The notes under the pieces: generated by a model
Seen by the model: the letters and a program-made list of their open reading frames with translations, nothing else
Told to the model about the DNA's origin: nothing
The model's database searches: none
Shown: positions 18,533 to 28,239 of the stretch, in pieces
How positions within the stretch are numbered: the first letter of the stretch is position 1
Layout of the letters: every line of letters begins with the position of its first letter
Origin: an uncultured bacterium
Lineage (GTDB): Bacteria > Cyanobacteriota > Vampirovibrionia > Gastranaerophilales > Gastranaerophilaceae
Reading direction: 5' to 3'
DNA: 64,000 bases
NCBI GenBank assembly: GCA_949292185.1
Contig: CASEYP010000019.1
Span: 124,001-188,000 of the forward strand
Position numbers and translations under genes: made by a program

Positions 18533-20551
18533 CTAATATAATAAGTCTCCTACACCAAAAGTAAAGTATCCGTTAGAAGATCCGTTATCACCCGGATTTG
18601 TAAGCGGAATACCATAATCGATTGACAATGGTCCCATTCCAGGAATGTAAACTTTCAAACCAACACCGGCAGATACAGCGTACATAGGTCTGTCGTATAT
18701 TGTATCTGAAACTGTACCATCAAATACTTTACCTGCATCAACCCATACTGTAAATCTTAAGTTATTAAGGAACGCAATTCTTGTTCTATCCAAGAACGGA
18801 ATTGGTGTTGCAAATTCAGCAGAACCCATGATGAATGCGTTACCTGTACCTACACCACTCATCTTGAAACCTCTAACTGTATACGGGCCACCTAAACGAT
18901 ATGCCATAACTTCCGGAATATCACCATGAATTGCACCGCCACCTTTAGCTGTGAATGATAATGATGACTTCTTACCAACAGGAATATATTGTTTAATCAT
19001 ACCTGTTAACTTACCGTTAGTTTTATCAAATCCATTCAAGCCAAGATTTTCGTCAAATCTCAAACTTGCCATTGTACCGTGTCTTGTTACTGTTGCAGAA
19101 TCTCTTGTATCATAGATTAATGCAGGGCTTAATGACAAGAACAATCCGCCTTCTAACTGCTTAGCACGTTCTGAAATCGGAACATTGTATCTTTGATATA
19201 ATTTGTAAATTCCGTTAAAATCACCTTCAGATACGTCAATATTTTCAACACCTAAACTAAATGATGCTGTAGCATGACGATTTCTCTTTAATCTGTGAGC
19301 AACTGTAGCTTCTATACCATATCTTCTTTCAATAGCCAACGGAACTTGGTATGAACCAAAATCTCTAAAGAATATTCTATTATTTAAAGAAGTATCAGCA
19401 TTAAAGAAATACGGCTTGAAGTAACTTAATTCCGCTTGGATATTCATGTGATCTTTAACTGATGAATCGTTCAAGATTACACCTGTACCAACCAAACCTG
19501 TTAAAGATAATCTTTCACATCTGCCACGGAAATTATTTTCAGAAATTCCCATAGACCCGAACAAACCTGTAACAGTATCAATACCACCACCAATTGAAAT
19601 ACTTGCAGTTCTCTGTTCTTGAATTTTGATTGTAATATCATACGCATCAGGAACTTCATCACTAGGTTCAATTTCTCTTGTTACATCTTTAAAAGCCTGA
19701 GTTGCATATAATCTTACCAAATCTTCTTTTATAAGATTTTCGTTATATATCATGCCAGGCTCTGTCAAAATATTACGGGCAACAATATAATCTTTTGTCT
19801 TTTCGTTACCCTCAATCATAATTTTGTCAATAATACCTTCTTTGATACTAATATTAATCGTACCGTCAGGATCATCAGTAACAGAATCTACTCTGGCTAA
19901 AATATAACCTTTTGAGGTGTACAACTCTTGAATTTGCGCAATCGCAGCATTCAATTTTGTGATATTTTGAGGCTTTCCTTTCATATCATTTAAAGTAGCC
20001 AAAATATCTTCAATAGGAACAACAGTGTTACCTTCAACAGTGAAATCTTTTACAGGAATATTTTCTTCCACAACAATCTTTACAGTGACTGTTCCATCAT
20101 CATTTTTCGATGGTATAGCTTTCATTTTTTCTGTAAAGTAACCGGTTTCATAAATAGTTTTCAAATCGGCTTGCAAAAGTTCACGTGAATATTCACTGCC
20201 CTCTTTCATTTGCATTTTATCGGTCAATTCCTGAGGAGAAATGGAGTTAAGGCCATAAAATTCTATATTTTTAATTGTTCTTTTTTCTTTATCAGCGGAT
20301 TCTGAAGTAGTGACAGACCCAGAGCTTAAGTCGGTAGGATATTTGCCCTGAGTATATTCTGGAGTATTTGAGTTTGTATAATTGGTATATTTATCAAAGA
20401 CAGTATTAGCGTAGTTGTTGTTATACTGTATAGCTTCGTCGGATAAGCCCATTCCTCCCCATACATCATCAACAGCTAAACTAACGTTTTGTGCCATCAT
20501 AACCAAGATTACGGATAACACGAGTTGCTTTATAATATTTCTAAATTTCAA
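18533..20551 (-). CDS. bamA: Omp85/BamA outer-membrane assembly factor with three POTRA domains
   Basis: This 672-residue protein has a signal peptide (about 1-27), three POTRA domains (about 90-320: IKNIEFYGLNSISPQEL, VKDFTVEGNTVVP, IDKIMIEGNEKTKDY), then a beta-barrel with the conserved GGPYTVRGF loop and an RxVxG-type end, finishing YFTFGVGDLLY. Three POTRAs are the pattern of cyanobacterial Omp85, against five in E. coli. The start is TTG at 20551 with AGGA nine bases upstream. It works with the OmpH-like gene just downstream. Confidence 0.92.
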   Translation of the reverse strand: MKFRNIIKQLVLSVILVMMAQNVSLAVDDVWGGMGLSDEAIQYNNNYANTVFDKYTNYTNSNTPEYTQGKYPTDLSSGSVTTSESADKEKRTIKNIEFYGLNSISPQELTDKMQMKEGSEYSRELLQADLKTIYETGYFTEKMKAIPSKNDDGTVTVKIVVEENIPVKDFTVEGNTVVPIEDILATLNDMKGKPQNITKLNAAIAQIQELYTSKGYILARVDSVTDDPDGTINISIKEGIIDKIMIEGNEKTKDYIVARNILTEPGMIYNENLIKEDLVRLYATQAFKDVTREIEPSDEVPDAYDITIKIQEQRTASISIGGGIDTVTGLFGSMGISENNFRGRCERLSLTGLVGTGVILNDSSVKDHMNIQAELSYFKPYFFNADTSLNNRIFFRDFGSYQVPLAIERRYGIEATVAHRLKRNRHATASFSLGVENIDVSEGDFNGIYKLYQRYNVPISERAKQLEGGLFLSLSPALIYDTRDSATVTRHGTMASLRFDENLGLNGFDKTNGKLTGMIKQYIPVGKKSSLSFTAKGGGAIHGDIPEVMAYRLGGPYTVRGFKMSGVGTGNAFIMGSAEFATPIPFLDRTRIAFLNNLRFTVWVDAGKVFDGTVSDTIYDRPMYAVSAGVGLKVYIPGMGPLSIDYGIPLTNPGDNGSSNGYFTFGVGDLLY

Positions 20552-20633
20552 GAATTTTGTTCCTTACAAACTCTCACTATTCTCCTAGCAAAATTGTATC
20601 ATAAATTTTTTAAAAAGTACAAAATTTTTACAA

Positions 20634-21446
20634 CTATTTACCAACTGTAACCTTATAAATTTTATTTTTATTTACACCATACAATTCAGATAAAATTACA
20701 GAAATATCTTTGGCACTAAAACCTTTATTCTGCAAGCATTTTATCTTATCTTCAATATCAGAAAATTCTGTCTGATTTTTATCCCTAAAAATCATAACAA
20801 CAAATTCACCTTTCGAAACATTATTTTCTAAATGTTCAATAACATTTTCAATTTTATCAACCACTACTTCTTCAAAAACTTTTGTAAGCTCTCGCCCAAA
20901 TGCAACCTCTACATTTGGTCTAACTTTGTTAATAATTTTCAAAGTTTGCACAATTCTGTTTGGAGATTCATAAAAAACCATATCTTCCAATTTATGCTCA
21001 TTTACAATATCCTGAATTTGTTTTTCTGTTTTAGGTAAAAATCCAACAAATGAAAACTTTTCACTATCGCGTGAAATTTGAGAAAGAAAAGTTGTTACAG
21101 CACACGCACCAGGTAATGAAGTTATAGAAAATCCTCTTTGTCTTAACTCTTTTACAACCACAGACCCAGGATCACAAACCAAAGGAGTTCCTGCATCAGA
21201 AACTAATGCCATTTTCTTACCGCTTTGTAAAATTTCAATAATCTGTGAAAGACGTTCTTTTTCGTTATATTTATGATAAGAAACACATTTTGTCTTTATA
21301 TCAAAATGATTTAATAATTTTTGAGTAACTCTACTGTCTTCGCAAGCTATCAAGTCAACAGATTTCAAAACTTCTATTGCTCTAAATGTTATATCACCCA
21401 AATTTCCGATAGGTGTCGGTACTATATAAAAATCAAATTCTTTCAT
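20634..21446 (-). CDS. rsmI: 16S rRNA (cytidine(1402)-2'-O)-methyltransferase RsmI
   Basis: The 270-residue tetrapyrrole-methylase-fold enzyme methylates C1402 in the decoding centre. The signature motifs are FYIVPTPIGNLGDITFRAIEVL, the CEDSRVT stretch, MALVSDAGTPLVCDPG and FYESPNRIVQTL. Length and order match the family. It lies 83 bases upstream of bamA on the same strand, with a terminator hairpin for another gene behind it (21472-21493). Confidence 0.93.
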   Translation of the reverse strand: MKEFDFYIVPTPIGNLGDITFRAIEVLKSVDLIACEDSRVTQKLLNHFDIKTKCVSYHKYNEKERLSQIIEILQSGKKMALVSDAGTPLVCDPGSVVVKELRQRGFSITSLPGACAVTTFLSQISRDSEKFSFVGFLPKTEKQIQDIVNEHKLEDMVFYESPNRIVQTLKIINKVRPNVEVAFGRELTKVFEEVVVDKIENVIEHLENNVSKGEFVVMIFRDKNQTEFSDIEDKIKCLQNKGFSAKDISVILSELYGVNKNKIYKVTVGK

Positions 21447-21471
21447 AACCCAAGTTTAACATAAAATAAAA

Positions 21472-21493
21472 GGCCGGTCTAAATAGACCGGCC
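21472..21493 (-). terminator. Intrinsic terminator for the gene at 21523-21924
   Basis: A perfect nine-base stem GGCCGGTCT (21472-21480) / AGACCGGCC (21485-21493) with an AAAT loop lies just past the stop of the minus-strand gene at 21523-21924. On that strand it is followed by TTTTATTTT, so it is well formed. It also separates this gene from rsmI, which is therefore expressed from its own promoter. Confidence 0.88.
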
Positions 21494-21522
21494 AATGTAT
21501 GTGAGTAATCTAATTTACCAAA

Positions 21523-21924
21523 CTATGCAAACAATTCTGCAAATGGTCCTTTTGGATCACGAACTCCTAATTCCACTGCGTAATCAGATGCTGATTGCAT
21601 TCCAGGTAGAACAACCTCATTCATACCTTTTGATACGCTTGCTACTTGATTTCCCGTCACTTGATAAGTATAACCCAAACGTTTCAATTCATTGTTTGTA
21701 TTTACTGCAATTTCTTTATCAACTGCACTTACAGTTGAGAATGTTACTCCGTATGGATTGATATTATCCAAATCTTTTCTATCTATTGTGTTTTTAAATT
21801 CTATAGGTGCTTTTGATACAACTTCAGATGCTTTTGCTGTGTGTGCTGTTTGTTGTGTTCTTCCTACAGAACCAAAACCAAAACTTCTAAATGCATCATT
21901 ACCGTTAATTCCTTGTGTTCCCAT
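21523..21924 (-). CDS. Hypothetical protein, 133 residues
   Basis: This soluble-looking protein has no signal peptide or membrane helix. Its N-terminal part is low-complexity (FGFGSVGRTQQTAHTAKASE) and the C-terminal part contains VNTNNELKRLGYTYQVTGNQV. It has a good RBS (AAAGAGGAG before the ATG) and a strong dedicated terminator, so it is very likely a real, monocistronic gene. I do not recognise the family. Confidence 0.7.
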   Translation of the reverse strand: MGTQGINGNDAFRSFGFGSVGRTQQTAHTAKASEVVSKAPIEFKNTIDRKDLDNINPYGVTFSTVSAVDKEIAVNTNNELKRLGYTYQVTGNQVASVSKGMNEVVLPGMQSASDYAVELGVRDPKGPFAELFA

Positions 21925-22185
21925 CTGTCGAATCTCCTCTTTGTACTCACATACTCTAAATGATTTTAATTCATTTATTTTTAGTTTGTTATCATAATCA
22001 TCCTGTTAATTTGATTTTCCATCTTGTATATATATAAAGTATTTCAAGTTTAAATAATTGCTTTTAAGAAACAAAATGTTACAATTTCTTAACATTATTT
22101 TTAAATACACTCTGAAAATAGCCACAAGGCTAATAGTAATATGGACTAGAAATGCTAATATAAAACTGGAAAGGATAAAAGGAAA

Positions 22186-22422
22186 GTGAAAAAGAAAAAC
22201 ACACAAATTAAACAAAAAGCCTTGACAGAAAGAGAATTAGAAGTCCTAAAATATGTTATGCAAGGCTTAACAAACAATGAAATTGCTGACATACTAATGA
22301 TCACTCATCACACAGTAAAAGCACACGTTGCATCTATTATACGTAAACTTGGAGTAAGAAATAGACTTGATGCTTCTATGATTGCAAAAGAAAAAGAATT
22401 ATTTAATCTTCATCAAGACTAA
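22186..22422 (+). CDS. Stand-alone LuxR/GerE-type helix-turn-helix protein
   Basis: The 78-residue protein consists almost only of a LuxR/NarL DNA-binding domain: [20 protein letters not shown] followed by [19 protein letters not shown], then [16 protein letters not shown]. No receiver or ligand domain is present, so it would act without a phosphorylation input of its own, or in a dimer with a partner. The start is GTG with an AAAAGGAAA stretch before it. Its 3' end overlaps the convergent lepA by 20 bases. Targets cannot be read. Confidence 0.85.
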   Translation: MKKKNTQIKQKALTERELEVLKYVMQGLTNNEIADILMITHHTVKAHVASIIRKLGVRNRLDASMIAKEKELFNLHQD

Positions 22423-24205
22423 GAACAGCCATGAAAGCTTCTTGAGGAACTTCCACACTACCAACGGATTTCATTCGTTTTTTACCTTTTTTCTGTTTTT
22501 CAAGAAGTTTTCTTTTACGTGAAATATCACCGCCATAACATTTAGCAAGTACATTTTTACGCATAGCTTTGATTGTAGTTCTTGCAATTACTCTTCCGCC
22601 TATGGCAGCCTGTACAGGAACTTCAAATAACTGTCTTGGTATAATTTCTTTTAACTTAGCCGTTAATTTTTGTCCGATATAAAATGCACTATCTTCATGG
22701 CAAATTACAGACAAAGCATCGACCACTTCACCTGCCAACATGATATCTAACTTCACAAGTTTTGAACGCTTATATTCGCTAAATTCATAATCCAAACTTG
22801 CATATCCTTTTGTCCTTGATTTTAACTGGTCATAAAAATCAGTAATAACTTCACTCAAAGGAATTTCATAAGCTAAATCAACACGAACCTTGTCCAAATA
22901 TGTCATATTGATAAAAATACCACGTTTTGTTTGAGCTAAATCCATCAATGTTCCGACATATTCATTCGGGGTAATTATCTGAACTTTAACATAAGGTTCT
23001 TCTATATAATCTCTATATTGCGCCGCAGGAAGATTTGCAGGATTATCAATTTCGACAACCTCACCATTAGTTTTATGAACCTTATAAACTACAGATGGAG
23101 CAGTTGTAACCAATGAAAGATTATATTCACGTTCCAATCTTTCTTGCGCAATTTCCATATGCAACATACCCAAAAATCCGCAACGGAAACCAAAACCTAA
23201 TGCACTTGATGTTTCAGGTTCAAAAGTAATACTGCTGTCATTAAGTTTTAATTTTTCTAAAGCTTCTTTTAAATCGCCATAATCTTCATTATCAACAGGA
23301 TACAAACCTGAAAATACCATTGGCAAAGCTTCTTTATATCCAGGTAACGGTTCTTTTGCAGGGTTTTCAATATGAGTAATTGTATCACCTACAAAACGCG
23401 TCAATTCTTTGATAGAACCTGCAAAATATCCAACATCCCCACAAGTTAATTTTTTAACAGGAACTCTTGTCGGGGTTTGATAACCAAGTTCAATAACTTC
23501 ATACTCTTTCCCCGAAGCCATAAACTTAACTTTATCACCAAGCGCGATACTTCCATCAACAATCTTAAAATAACAAACCGTACCTAAATACTGATCATAA
23601 ACACTATCGAAAACTAAAGCTCTTAAAGGTTTATCGGAATTATCAACCGGAGCCGGAATATAATTAACAACAGCTTCCAAAACTTCATCAATACCAACAC
23701 CTGTTTTAGCACTGACAGGAATTGCCATAGATGCATCAATTCCGAGTATTTCTTCAATTTCTTGTCTTACACGCTCTACATCAGCAGAAGGTAAATCAAT
23801 CTTGTTTATAACAGGGATAATTTCCAAATCCTGTTCAATTGCCAAATAAACATTCGCCAAAGTTTGAGCCTCAACACCTTGTGTTGCATCGACAATTAAC
23901 AATGCACCTTCACAAGCTGCTAAAGACCTTGAAACTTCGTAAGAAAAATCAACGTGTCCGGGAGTATCGATTAAATTTAGCTCATAATCTTTGCCATCAG
24001 CCGCCTTATAATTCATTCGCGCTGCATTTAATTTAATCGTAATCCCACGTTCACGCTCAATATCCATAGAATCAAGTAACTGCTCTTGCATATCTCGCTT
24101 TGCAACCGTACCGGTTTTTTCAAGCAATCTATCCGCAAGAGTAGATTTTCCATGGTCAATGTGGGCAATTATACAAAAATTTCTTACATTATCTCTGGTT
24201 TTCAT
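22403..24205 (-). CDS. lepA: Elongation factor 4 (back-translocating GTPase)
   Basis: The 600-residue ribosomal GTPase has all landmarks: [16 protein letters not shown] (P-loop), [49 protein letters not shown], the SAKTGVG motif and the LepA-specific C terminus with the [17 protein letters not shown] tail. It is followed by no co-directional neighbour; the gene upstream region (24206-24270) is AT-rich. Confidence 0.97.
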   Translation of the reverse strand: MKTRDNVRNFCIIAHIDHGKSTLADRLLEKTGTVAKRDMQEQLLDSMDIERERGITIKLNAARMNYKAADGKDYELNLIDTPGHVDFSYEVSRSLAACEGALLIVDATQGVEAQTLANVYLAIEQDLEIIPVINKIDLPSADVERVRQEIEEILGIDASMAIPVSAKTGVGIDEVLEAVVNYIPAPVDNSDKPLRALVFDSVYDQYLGTVCYFKIVDGSIALGDKVKFMASGKEYEVIELGYQTPTRVPVKKLTCGDVGYFAGSIKELTRFVGDTITHIENPAKEPLPGYKEALPMVFSGLYPVDNEDYGDLKEALEKLKLNDSSITFEPETSSALGFGFRCGFLGMLHMEIAQERLEREYNLSLVTTAPSVVYKVHKTNGEVVEIDNPANLPAAQYRDYIEEPYVKVQIITPNEYVGTLMDLAQTKRGIFINMTYLDKVRVDLAYEIPLSEVITDFYDQLKSRTKGYASLDYEFSEYKRSKLVKLDIMLAGEVVDALSVICHEDSAFYIGQKLTAKLKEIIPRQLFEVPVQAAIGGRVIARTTIKAMRKNVLAKCYGGDISRKRKLLEKQKKGKKRMKSVGSVEVPQEAFMAVLSLDED

Positions 24206-24270
24206 ATCAAAGATTATATCTAAAAAATTTTATATTGTAAAATTGCCAAAATTTTTGCAAAACTCACTAC

Positions 24271-24300
24271 AAAAAACCGACCCTAACCTCCTAAGGTCGG
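24271..24300 (-). terminator. Terminator of the 52-residue gene
   Basis: CCGACC (24277-24282) and GGTCGG (24295-24300) form a six-base stem with a 12-base loop. Six A at 24271-24276 give a U-run on the minus strand, 34 bases past the stop of the small gene at 24334-24492. Confidence 0.7.
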
Positions 24301-24333
24301 ATAGTTTGAAAGTGAGGATAATACCTTATGTAA

Positions 24334-24492
24334 TTACATAAGACCAAGAACTTTTTTATACCAAGAAAATGATTCAATCTCGGTACCATTAAAAGTTGTT
24401 TTTGCACATTGATTTTTTAAATAGTTTTCAAATTCATCATTGAATTTGGATTTTACTTTTTGTGTTTCCTTTTCCGTAACTGATGTTGACAT
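24334..24492 (-). CDS. Small protein of 52 residues
   Basis: Read from the reverse strand, an ATG at 24492 opens a 53-codon frame ending at TAA (24334-24336). The product starts MSTSVTEKETQKVKSKFNDE and ends GTEIESFSWYKKVLGLM; it has no membrane segment and looks helical and polar. A strong SD (24501-24508, AAAAGGAG) sits eight bases before the start. An extended -10 (TGT-TATAAT, 24546-24551 on the opposite strand) and the terminator at 24271-24300 make a complete transcription unit. Function unknown. Confidence 0.7.
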   Translation of the reverse strand: MSTSVTEKETQKVKSKFNDEFENYLKNQCAKTTFNGTEIESFSWYKKVLGLM

Positions 24493-24722
24493 AGAACCTA
24501 CTCCTTTTTACACTTTTTTAATATTCTAAACAGAACCCCACTTTAATTATAACATATTTTCCATGGTTTTACTACCTATAAAGCACGTTGCAAGAAATTT
24601 TTGCTAGCTGTAAAGGTATTTTTAAATGTAAAATTTTGTTAAGGAGATTTGTTTTAATAAACTTAGATTTAATTAAAAGAAATTTTGTTTAAAATTTTGC
24701 ATTTTTATGTTAAACTTTTTCT

Positions 24723-25634
24723 ATGAAATTAATTGGTGAAAACATACATATAATCTCAAAAACAGTCCGAGAAGCACTTGAAAACAGAGATGAAAATTTT
24801 GTTAAAAATTTGATAAAAATTCAAGAAAAAATGGACTGCGTAGATTTAAATATCGGTCCTGCCAGAGGGAAACTTGACAAGATATTTGAATGGTTAGTTC
24901 CTCTTGTACAAGGACAAGATATTTCATTTGATTCTACAAACCAAAATGCAATTGTCGAGGGGTTAAAACTTGTAAAAAATTCACAAAATTGCTTTATCAA
25001 CAGCACAACAAACGATTCTGAAAAGTTAGAAACCTTAACAGATTGTGCCGCAGAAAACCAATGTAACCTTATTGCACTTACATTATCTAAACAAACAGGA
25101 ATTCCTAAAACTGCAGACGAACGATTGGAAATAGTTTTTGAAATATATGAAAAATGTATGGAAAAAGAAATAAGTCATAATAAAATTTATTTTGACCCGT
25201 TAGTGTTACCAATTCAAGCAGATCAAGCCCAAGGTGTTGAAACATTAAATACAATAAAAATGATTAAAGAAAGTTTTGACCCAAGTGTAAACACAATCAT
25301 AGGGTTATCAAACATTTCAAATGGTACTCCAAAAACTTTACGTCCGTTATTAAACAGAGTATATGGAACTTTAGCATATGGAGCAGGTTTAGATGCTGTA
25401 ATTATGGATGCTAAAGATGAAGAATTAGTCAGAATTTTTAACATGCTTGATAAAAATTCTCCAACTTCAAAAGTTGACGAATTATATTTAAATCTTGCAG
25501 AAATGATGAAAAATTTTGGAGATTTAGAAGATATAAAATTTGACAAAAATAATATTGATGAGCAAAATATTATTAAAACAGCTACAGTACTATTGAATAA
25601 AACAATATATTCTGATAGCTTTACACAGGTATAA
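24723..25634 (+). CDS. Methyltetrahydrofolate methyltransferase-like pterin-binding protein
   Basis: This 303-residue TIM-barrel protein resembles the methyltetrahydrofolate:corrinoid methyltransferases (AcsE, or the pterin-binding module of MetH). It starts with IGENIHIISKTVREAL, then LDKIFEWL, SFDSTNQNAI and FINSTTNDSEKLETL. It continues with KIYFDPLVLPIQADQAQGVETL and IIGLSNISNGTP, where the asparagine-rich loops bind pterin. The rest of a Wood-Ljungdahl pathway is not in the window. It may serve methionine synthesis or a small C1 route; which one cannot be decided here. Confidence 0.75.
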   Translation: MKLIGENIHIISKTVREALENRDENFVKNLIKIQEKMDCVDLNIGPARGKLDKIFEWLVPLVQGQDISFDSTNQNAIVEGLKLVKNSQNCFINSTTNDSEKLETLTDCAAENQCNLIALTLSKQTGIPKTADERLEIVFEIYEKCMEKEISHNKIYFDPLVLPIQADQAQGVETLNTIKMIKESFDPSVNTIIGLSNISNGTPKTLRPLLNRVYGTLAYGAGLDAVIMDAKDEELVRIFNMLDKNSPTSKVDELYLNLAEMMKNFGDLEDIKFDKNNIDEQNIIKTATVLLNKTIYSDSFTQV

Positions 25635-25675
25635 GTTTTATGTTAAAATAAGAAAAAATTTTGAGGAGCAAAAAA

Positions 25676-27790
25676 ATTAGAAAGCATTTATTAACAACTA
25701 TTTTGGTTTCAACATTTATGTTTTGTGCAATGCCTGCTATTGCACAGATGTCACCTGAGGCAAGTGCACTTTATCAAGAAGCATGCAGTGCCGAACATCA
25801 ACAAGACTTGAAAGGTGCAATAGAAAAACTTGAACAAGCAATAAAATTGCCAGGCGCAGATGCTATGGTTTATACAAAATTGGCAGGCTTGTATTCTGAA
25901 ATAGATGATAGCCAAAAAGCTCTTGAAACATACAAAAAAGTTATAGAACTTAAACCGGATGATGCCTTTGTTTATATAAGTATCGGAAGCATTTACGAAA
26001 ATCAAGGAAATTATAAAGAAGCTCTAAAAGCTTATGAAAAAGCCTTAGATATTTACCCTGAATACAAGTACAATTATTTTAATATTGCAAACGTTCAATA
26101 TCAATTACACGATTACAACGGTGCAATAAAAAGTTATAACACATTTTTAGATACATATTCTCAACACACAGAATCAAGAGAAAATCTTGCAGCATCATAT
26201 TATGCCGTAAAAGATTATGATAATGCCGTAAAACAATATAAATTTTTATATGACAAAAATCCTGACACATTCAAAGATTTTTCACAATACGGTTTAGCAT
26301 TATTAAATAACAACGAAGCTGAAAAAGCAGCTGAAATGCTTGAAAAAGCTATTGGTCTTGATAATGAAAATTATTCTGCGCACTTAGGATTAGCTCAGGC
26401 ATACCAAGATCTTGGCAAAAACGATATGTCCTATGAACAATATCAAATCGTATTAGCCAAAGTTCCAAATTTGAACACAGTTCGCCTTGATTATGCAAAC
26501 TTACTTGCTGATATGAACAAAAATACTGAAGCTATATCTCAATATAATATGTATATTAAAGCTTTTCCAAATGACATTAACGGATATAAAAATATTGCTA
26601 ATGTCTATAAAACTCTAAGCAACTACGATAAAGCTTTAGAAAATTATTTGATAGCTGAAACTAAAGACAACAACGATATTAATCTAAAAAAAGATATCGC
26701 CCTTTGCTATCATAATAAAAAAGATTACGCAAACGCTTTGAAATATTATGATATTATACTAGTTTCACAACCGGATGATTATAATTTGAAGGTAAATAAA
26801 GCATTAGCTCTACATGCATTAAAAAGATATGATGAAGCTATTTCAATGTATGAAGATCTTTTACCTGTCAAGAATGATAAAACAATAAAAGACAACTTAA
26901 ACAGTGCACGAGTTGCAAGAGGTCATAAACTTATTGAAACTAAAAATTACGGAAATGCAATCGAGGATTTCAAAACTGCAATCAAAGACGGATATACAGA
27001 TGGCTATGTATACTATGGATTAGCAAAAGCATACAGAGCAACAGGAGATAACACAAAAGCTGCTGAAAATTATGAAAAAGCTATTTCTATAGATCCTGAC
27101 AAAACTGCATATTCTGCTGAATATAGTGAATTTATTTCATCACTATATAAACCAAAAGTTACAGTTCAACAAACTCAAGGTGCAAACAAAGGTGATTTAC
27201 CATCTATCAATTTAACTATTGATGAAGTTGACAAAACACCTGCAACCACAACTGCGACAAGTGATACAAAAGCAAAAACTCAAAAAACTGAAACAGTAAC
27301 ACCTTCAGCTTCTGCTGTTTCAAAACAGAATGAAGAATTGATTGCTTCAGGTGATAAAAATTATAAAAGTAATAACTATGATGCAGCTGTTCAAAATTAC
27401 CAAGATGCATTGCAACTTGTACCAAATGATGCTGTAACATTATTAAAACTTGGAAATATATACAAATTAAAAGAGGATAATACAAAAGCTGTTAATTATT
27501 ACCAAAAATCTATAATTGTAAATCCTGATTATACAGATGGCTGGTTTAACTTAGGATTAGCTTATGCAAATGAAAATAACTTGATTGAATCTCAAAAAAG
27601 TTTTGAAAAAGTTATTTCACTAGATTCAAATTACAACTTCGGATATGCATATTATGCACTGGGTCTTGCACTGGAACAGCAAGGCAAAACTGAAGAAGCT
27701 ATCAAGAATTATAAGCTATTTACAAAATACAATAACGATAAAAATATGATAAACACTGTTCAAACAAAAATTAAGCAGCTTCAAAAATAA
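25676..27790 (+). CDS. Exported TPR protein (possible ATT start)
   Basis: The protein has a signal peptide (about 1-24, RKHLLTTILVSTFMFCAMPAIAQ) and a long array of tetratricopeptide repeats, roughly 34 residues each, in two blocks divided by a Thr/Lys-rich linker. The end has a last TPR group (LIASGDKNYKSNNYDAAVQN). The frame extends to a TTG at 25661 with no ribosome site before it. GAGGAG (25663-25668) stands seven bases before an ATT at 25676, so ATT may be the true start; a TTG start at 25661 remains possible. TPRs bind proteins or peptides; this may be an envelope scaffold. Confidence 0.82.
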   Translation: MRKHLLTTILVSTFMFCAMPAIAQMSPEASALYQEACSAEHQQDLKGAIEKLEQAIKLPGADAMVYTKLAGLYSEIDDSQKALETYKKVIELKPDDAFVYISIGSIYENQGNYKEALKAYEKALDIYPEYKYNYFNIANVQYQLHDYNGAIKSYNTFLDTYSQHTESRENLAASYYAVKDYDNAVKQYKFLYDKNPDTFKDFSQYGLALLNNNEAEKAAEMLEKAIGLDNENYSAHLGLAQAYQDLGKNDMSYEQYQIVLAKVPNLNTVRLDYANLLADMNKNTEAISQYNMYIKAFPNDINGYKNIANVYKTLSNYDKALENYLIAETKDNNDINLKKDIALCYHNKKDYANALKYYDIILVSQPDDYNLKVNKALALHALKRYDEAISMYEDLLPVKNDKTIKDNLNSARVARGHKLIETKNYGNAIEDFKTAIKDGYTDGYVYYGLAKAYRATGDNTKAAENYEKAISIDPDKTAYSAEYSEFISSLYKPKVTVQQTQGANKGDLPSINLTIDEVDKTPATTTATSDTKAKTQKTETVTPSASAVSKQNEELIASGDKNYKSNNYDAAVQNYQDALQLVPNDAVTLLKLGNIYKLKEDNTKAVNYYQKSIIVNPDYTDGWFNLGLAYANENNLIESQKSFEKVISLDSNYNFGYAYYALGLALEQQGKTEEAIKNYKLFTKYNNDKNMINTVQTKIKQLQK

Positions 27791-27793
27791 AAC

Positions 27794-28216
27794 ATGAAAA
27801 AGACATTTTTATTATTAGCATTTACGTTATTATTAACGATATTTACCTGCGCGTGCAACAGTGAAAAATCAGTTGTATTATTTAACAAACATAGTTTTAC
27901 ACCTGAAACAATCACCTCAAACAGCAACACAAATGTCTTTAGACCCGGAGATAAAATAAATTACCTCATAACATTGCCAAAACCTGTTCAATCAAAACTA
28001 CTTTTAATCCAGATTGTCAAAGTCGGAGGCGACAAACAAGAAAGACTCGGGTATGAACTGGTTTGGGGCAAAACGGTTAAAATAAGAGATGAACAAGTTT
28101 ATTATTACACAAATTATATAGTACTAAATCAAACCGGTGCTTATATTATGAAAGTTTATTCAAGAGATAATCCAACTAAACTTTTGACATCAGCTTATTT
28201 TTATGTAAGAAATTAA
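27794..28216 (+). CDS. Exported protein, possible lipoprotein
   Basis: This 140-residue protein starts four bases after the TPR stop. It has a hydrophobic N-terminal leader (KKTFLLLAFTLLLTIFTCAC), with a lipobox-like Cys that is not ideal. The mature part is a beta-rich sequence with GDKINYLITLPKPVQSKLL, LGYELVWGKT and AYIMKVYSRDNPTKLLTSA. It is probably co-transcribed with the TPR gene and located in the periplasm or anchored to a membrane. I do not recognise the family. Confidence 0.72.
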   Translation: MKKTFLLLAFTLLLTIFTCACNSEKSVVLFNKHSFTPETITSNSNTNVFRPGDKINYLITLPKPVQSKLLLIQIVKVGGDKQERLGYELVWGKTVKIRDEQVYYYTNYIVLNQTGAYIMKVYSRDNPTKLLTSAYFYVRN

Positions 28217-28239
28217 TTTTAAAAAAAAAGGAAAGAAAA

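Noticed and set aside
22006-22215. A 69-residue minus-strand ORF (hydrophobic) overlapping the LuxR gene start
   Set aside because: It has no ribosome site and is antisense to the strong LuxR HTH gene; its Phe/Ile/Leu content is what AT-rich antisense sequence gives.
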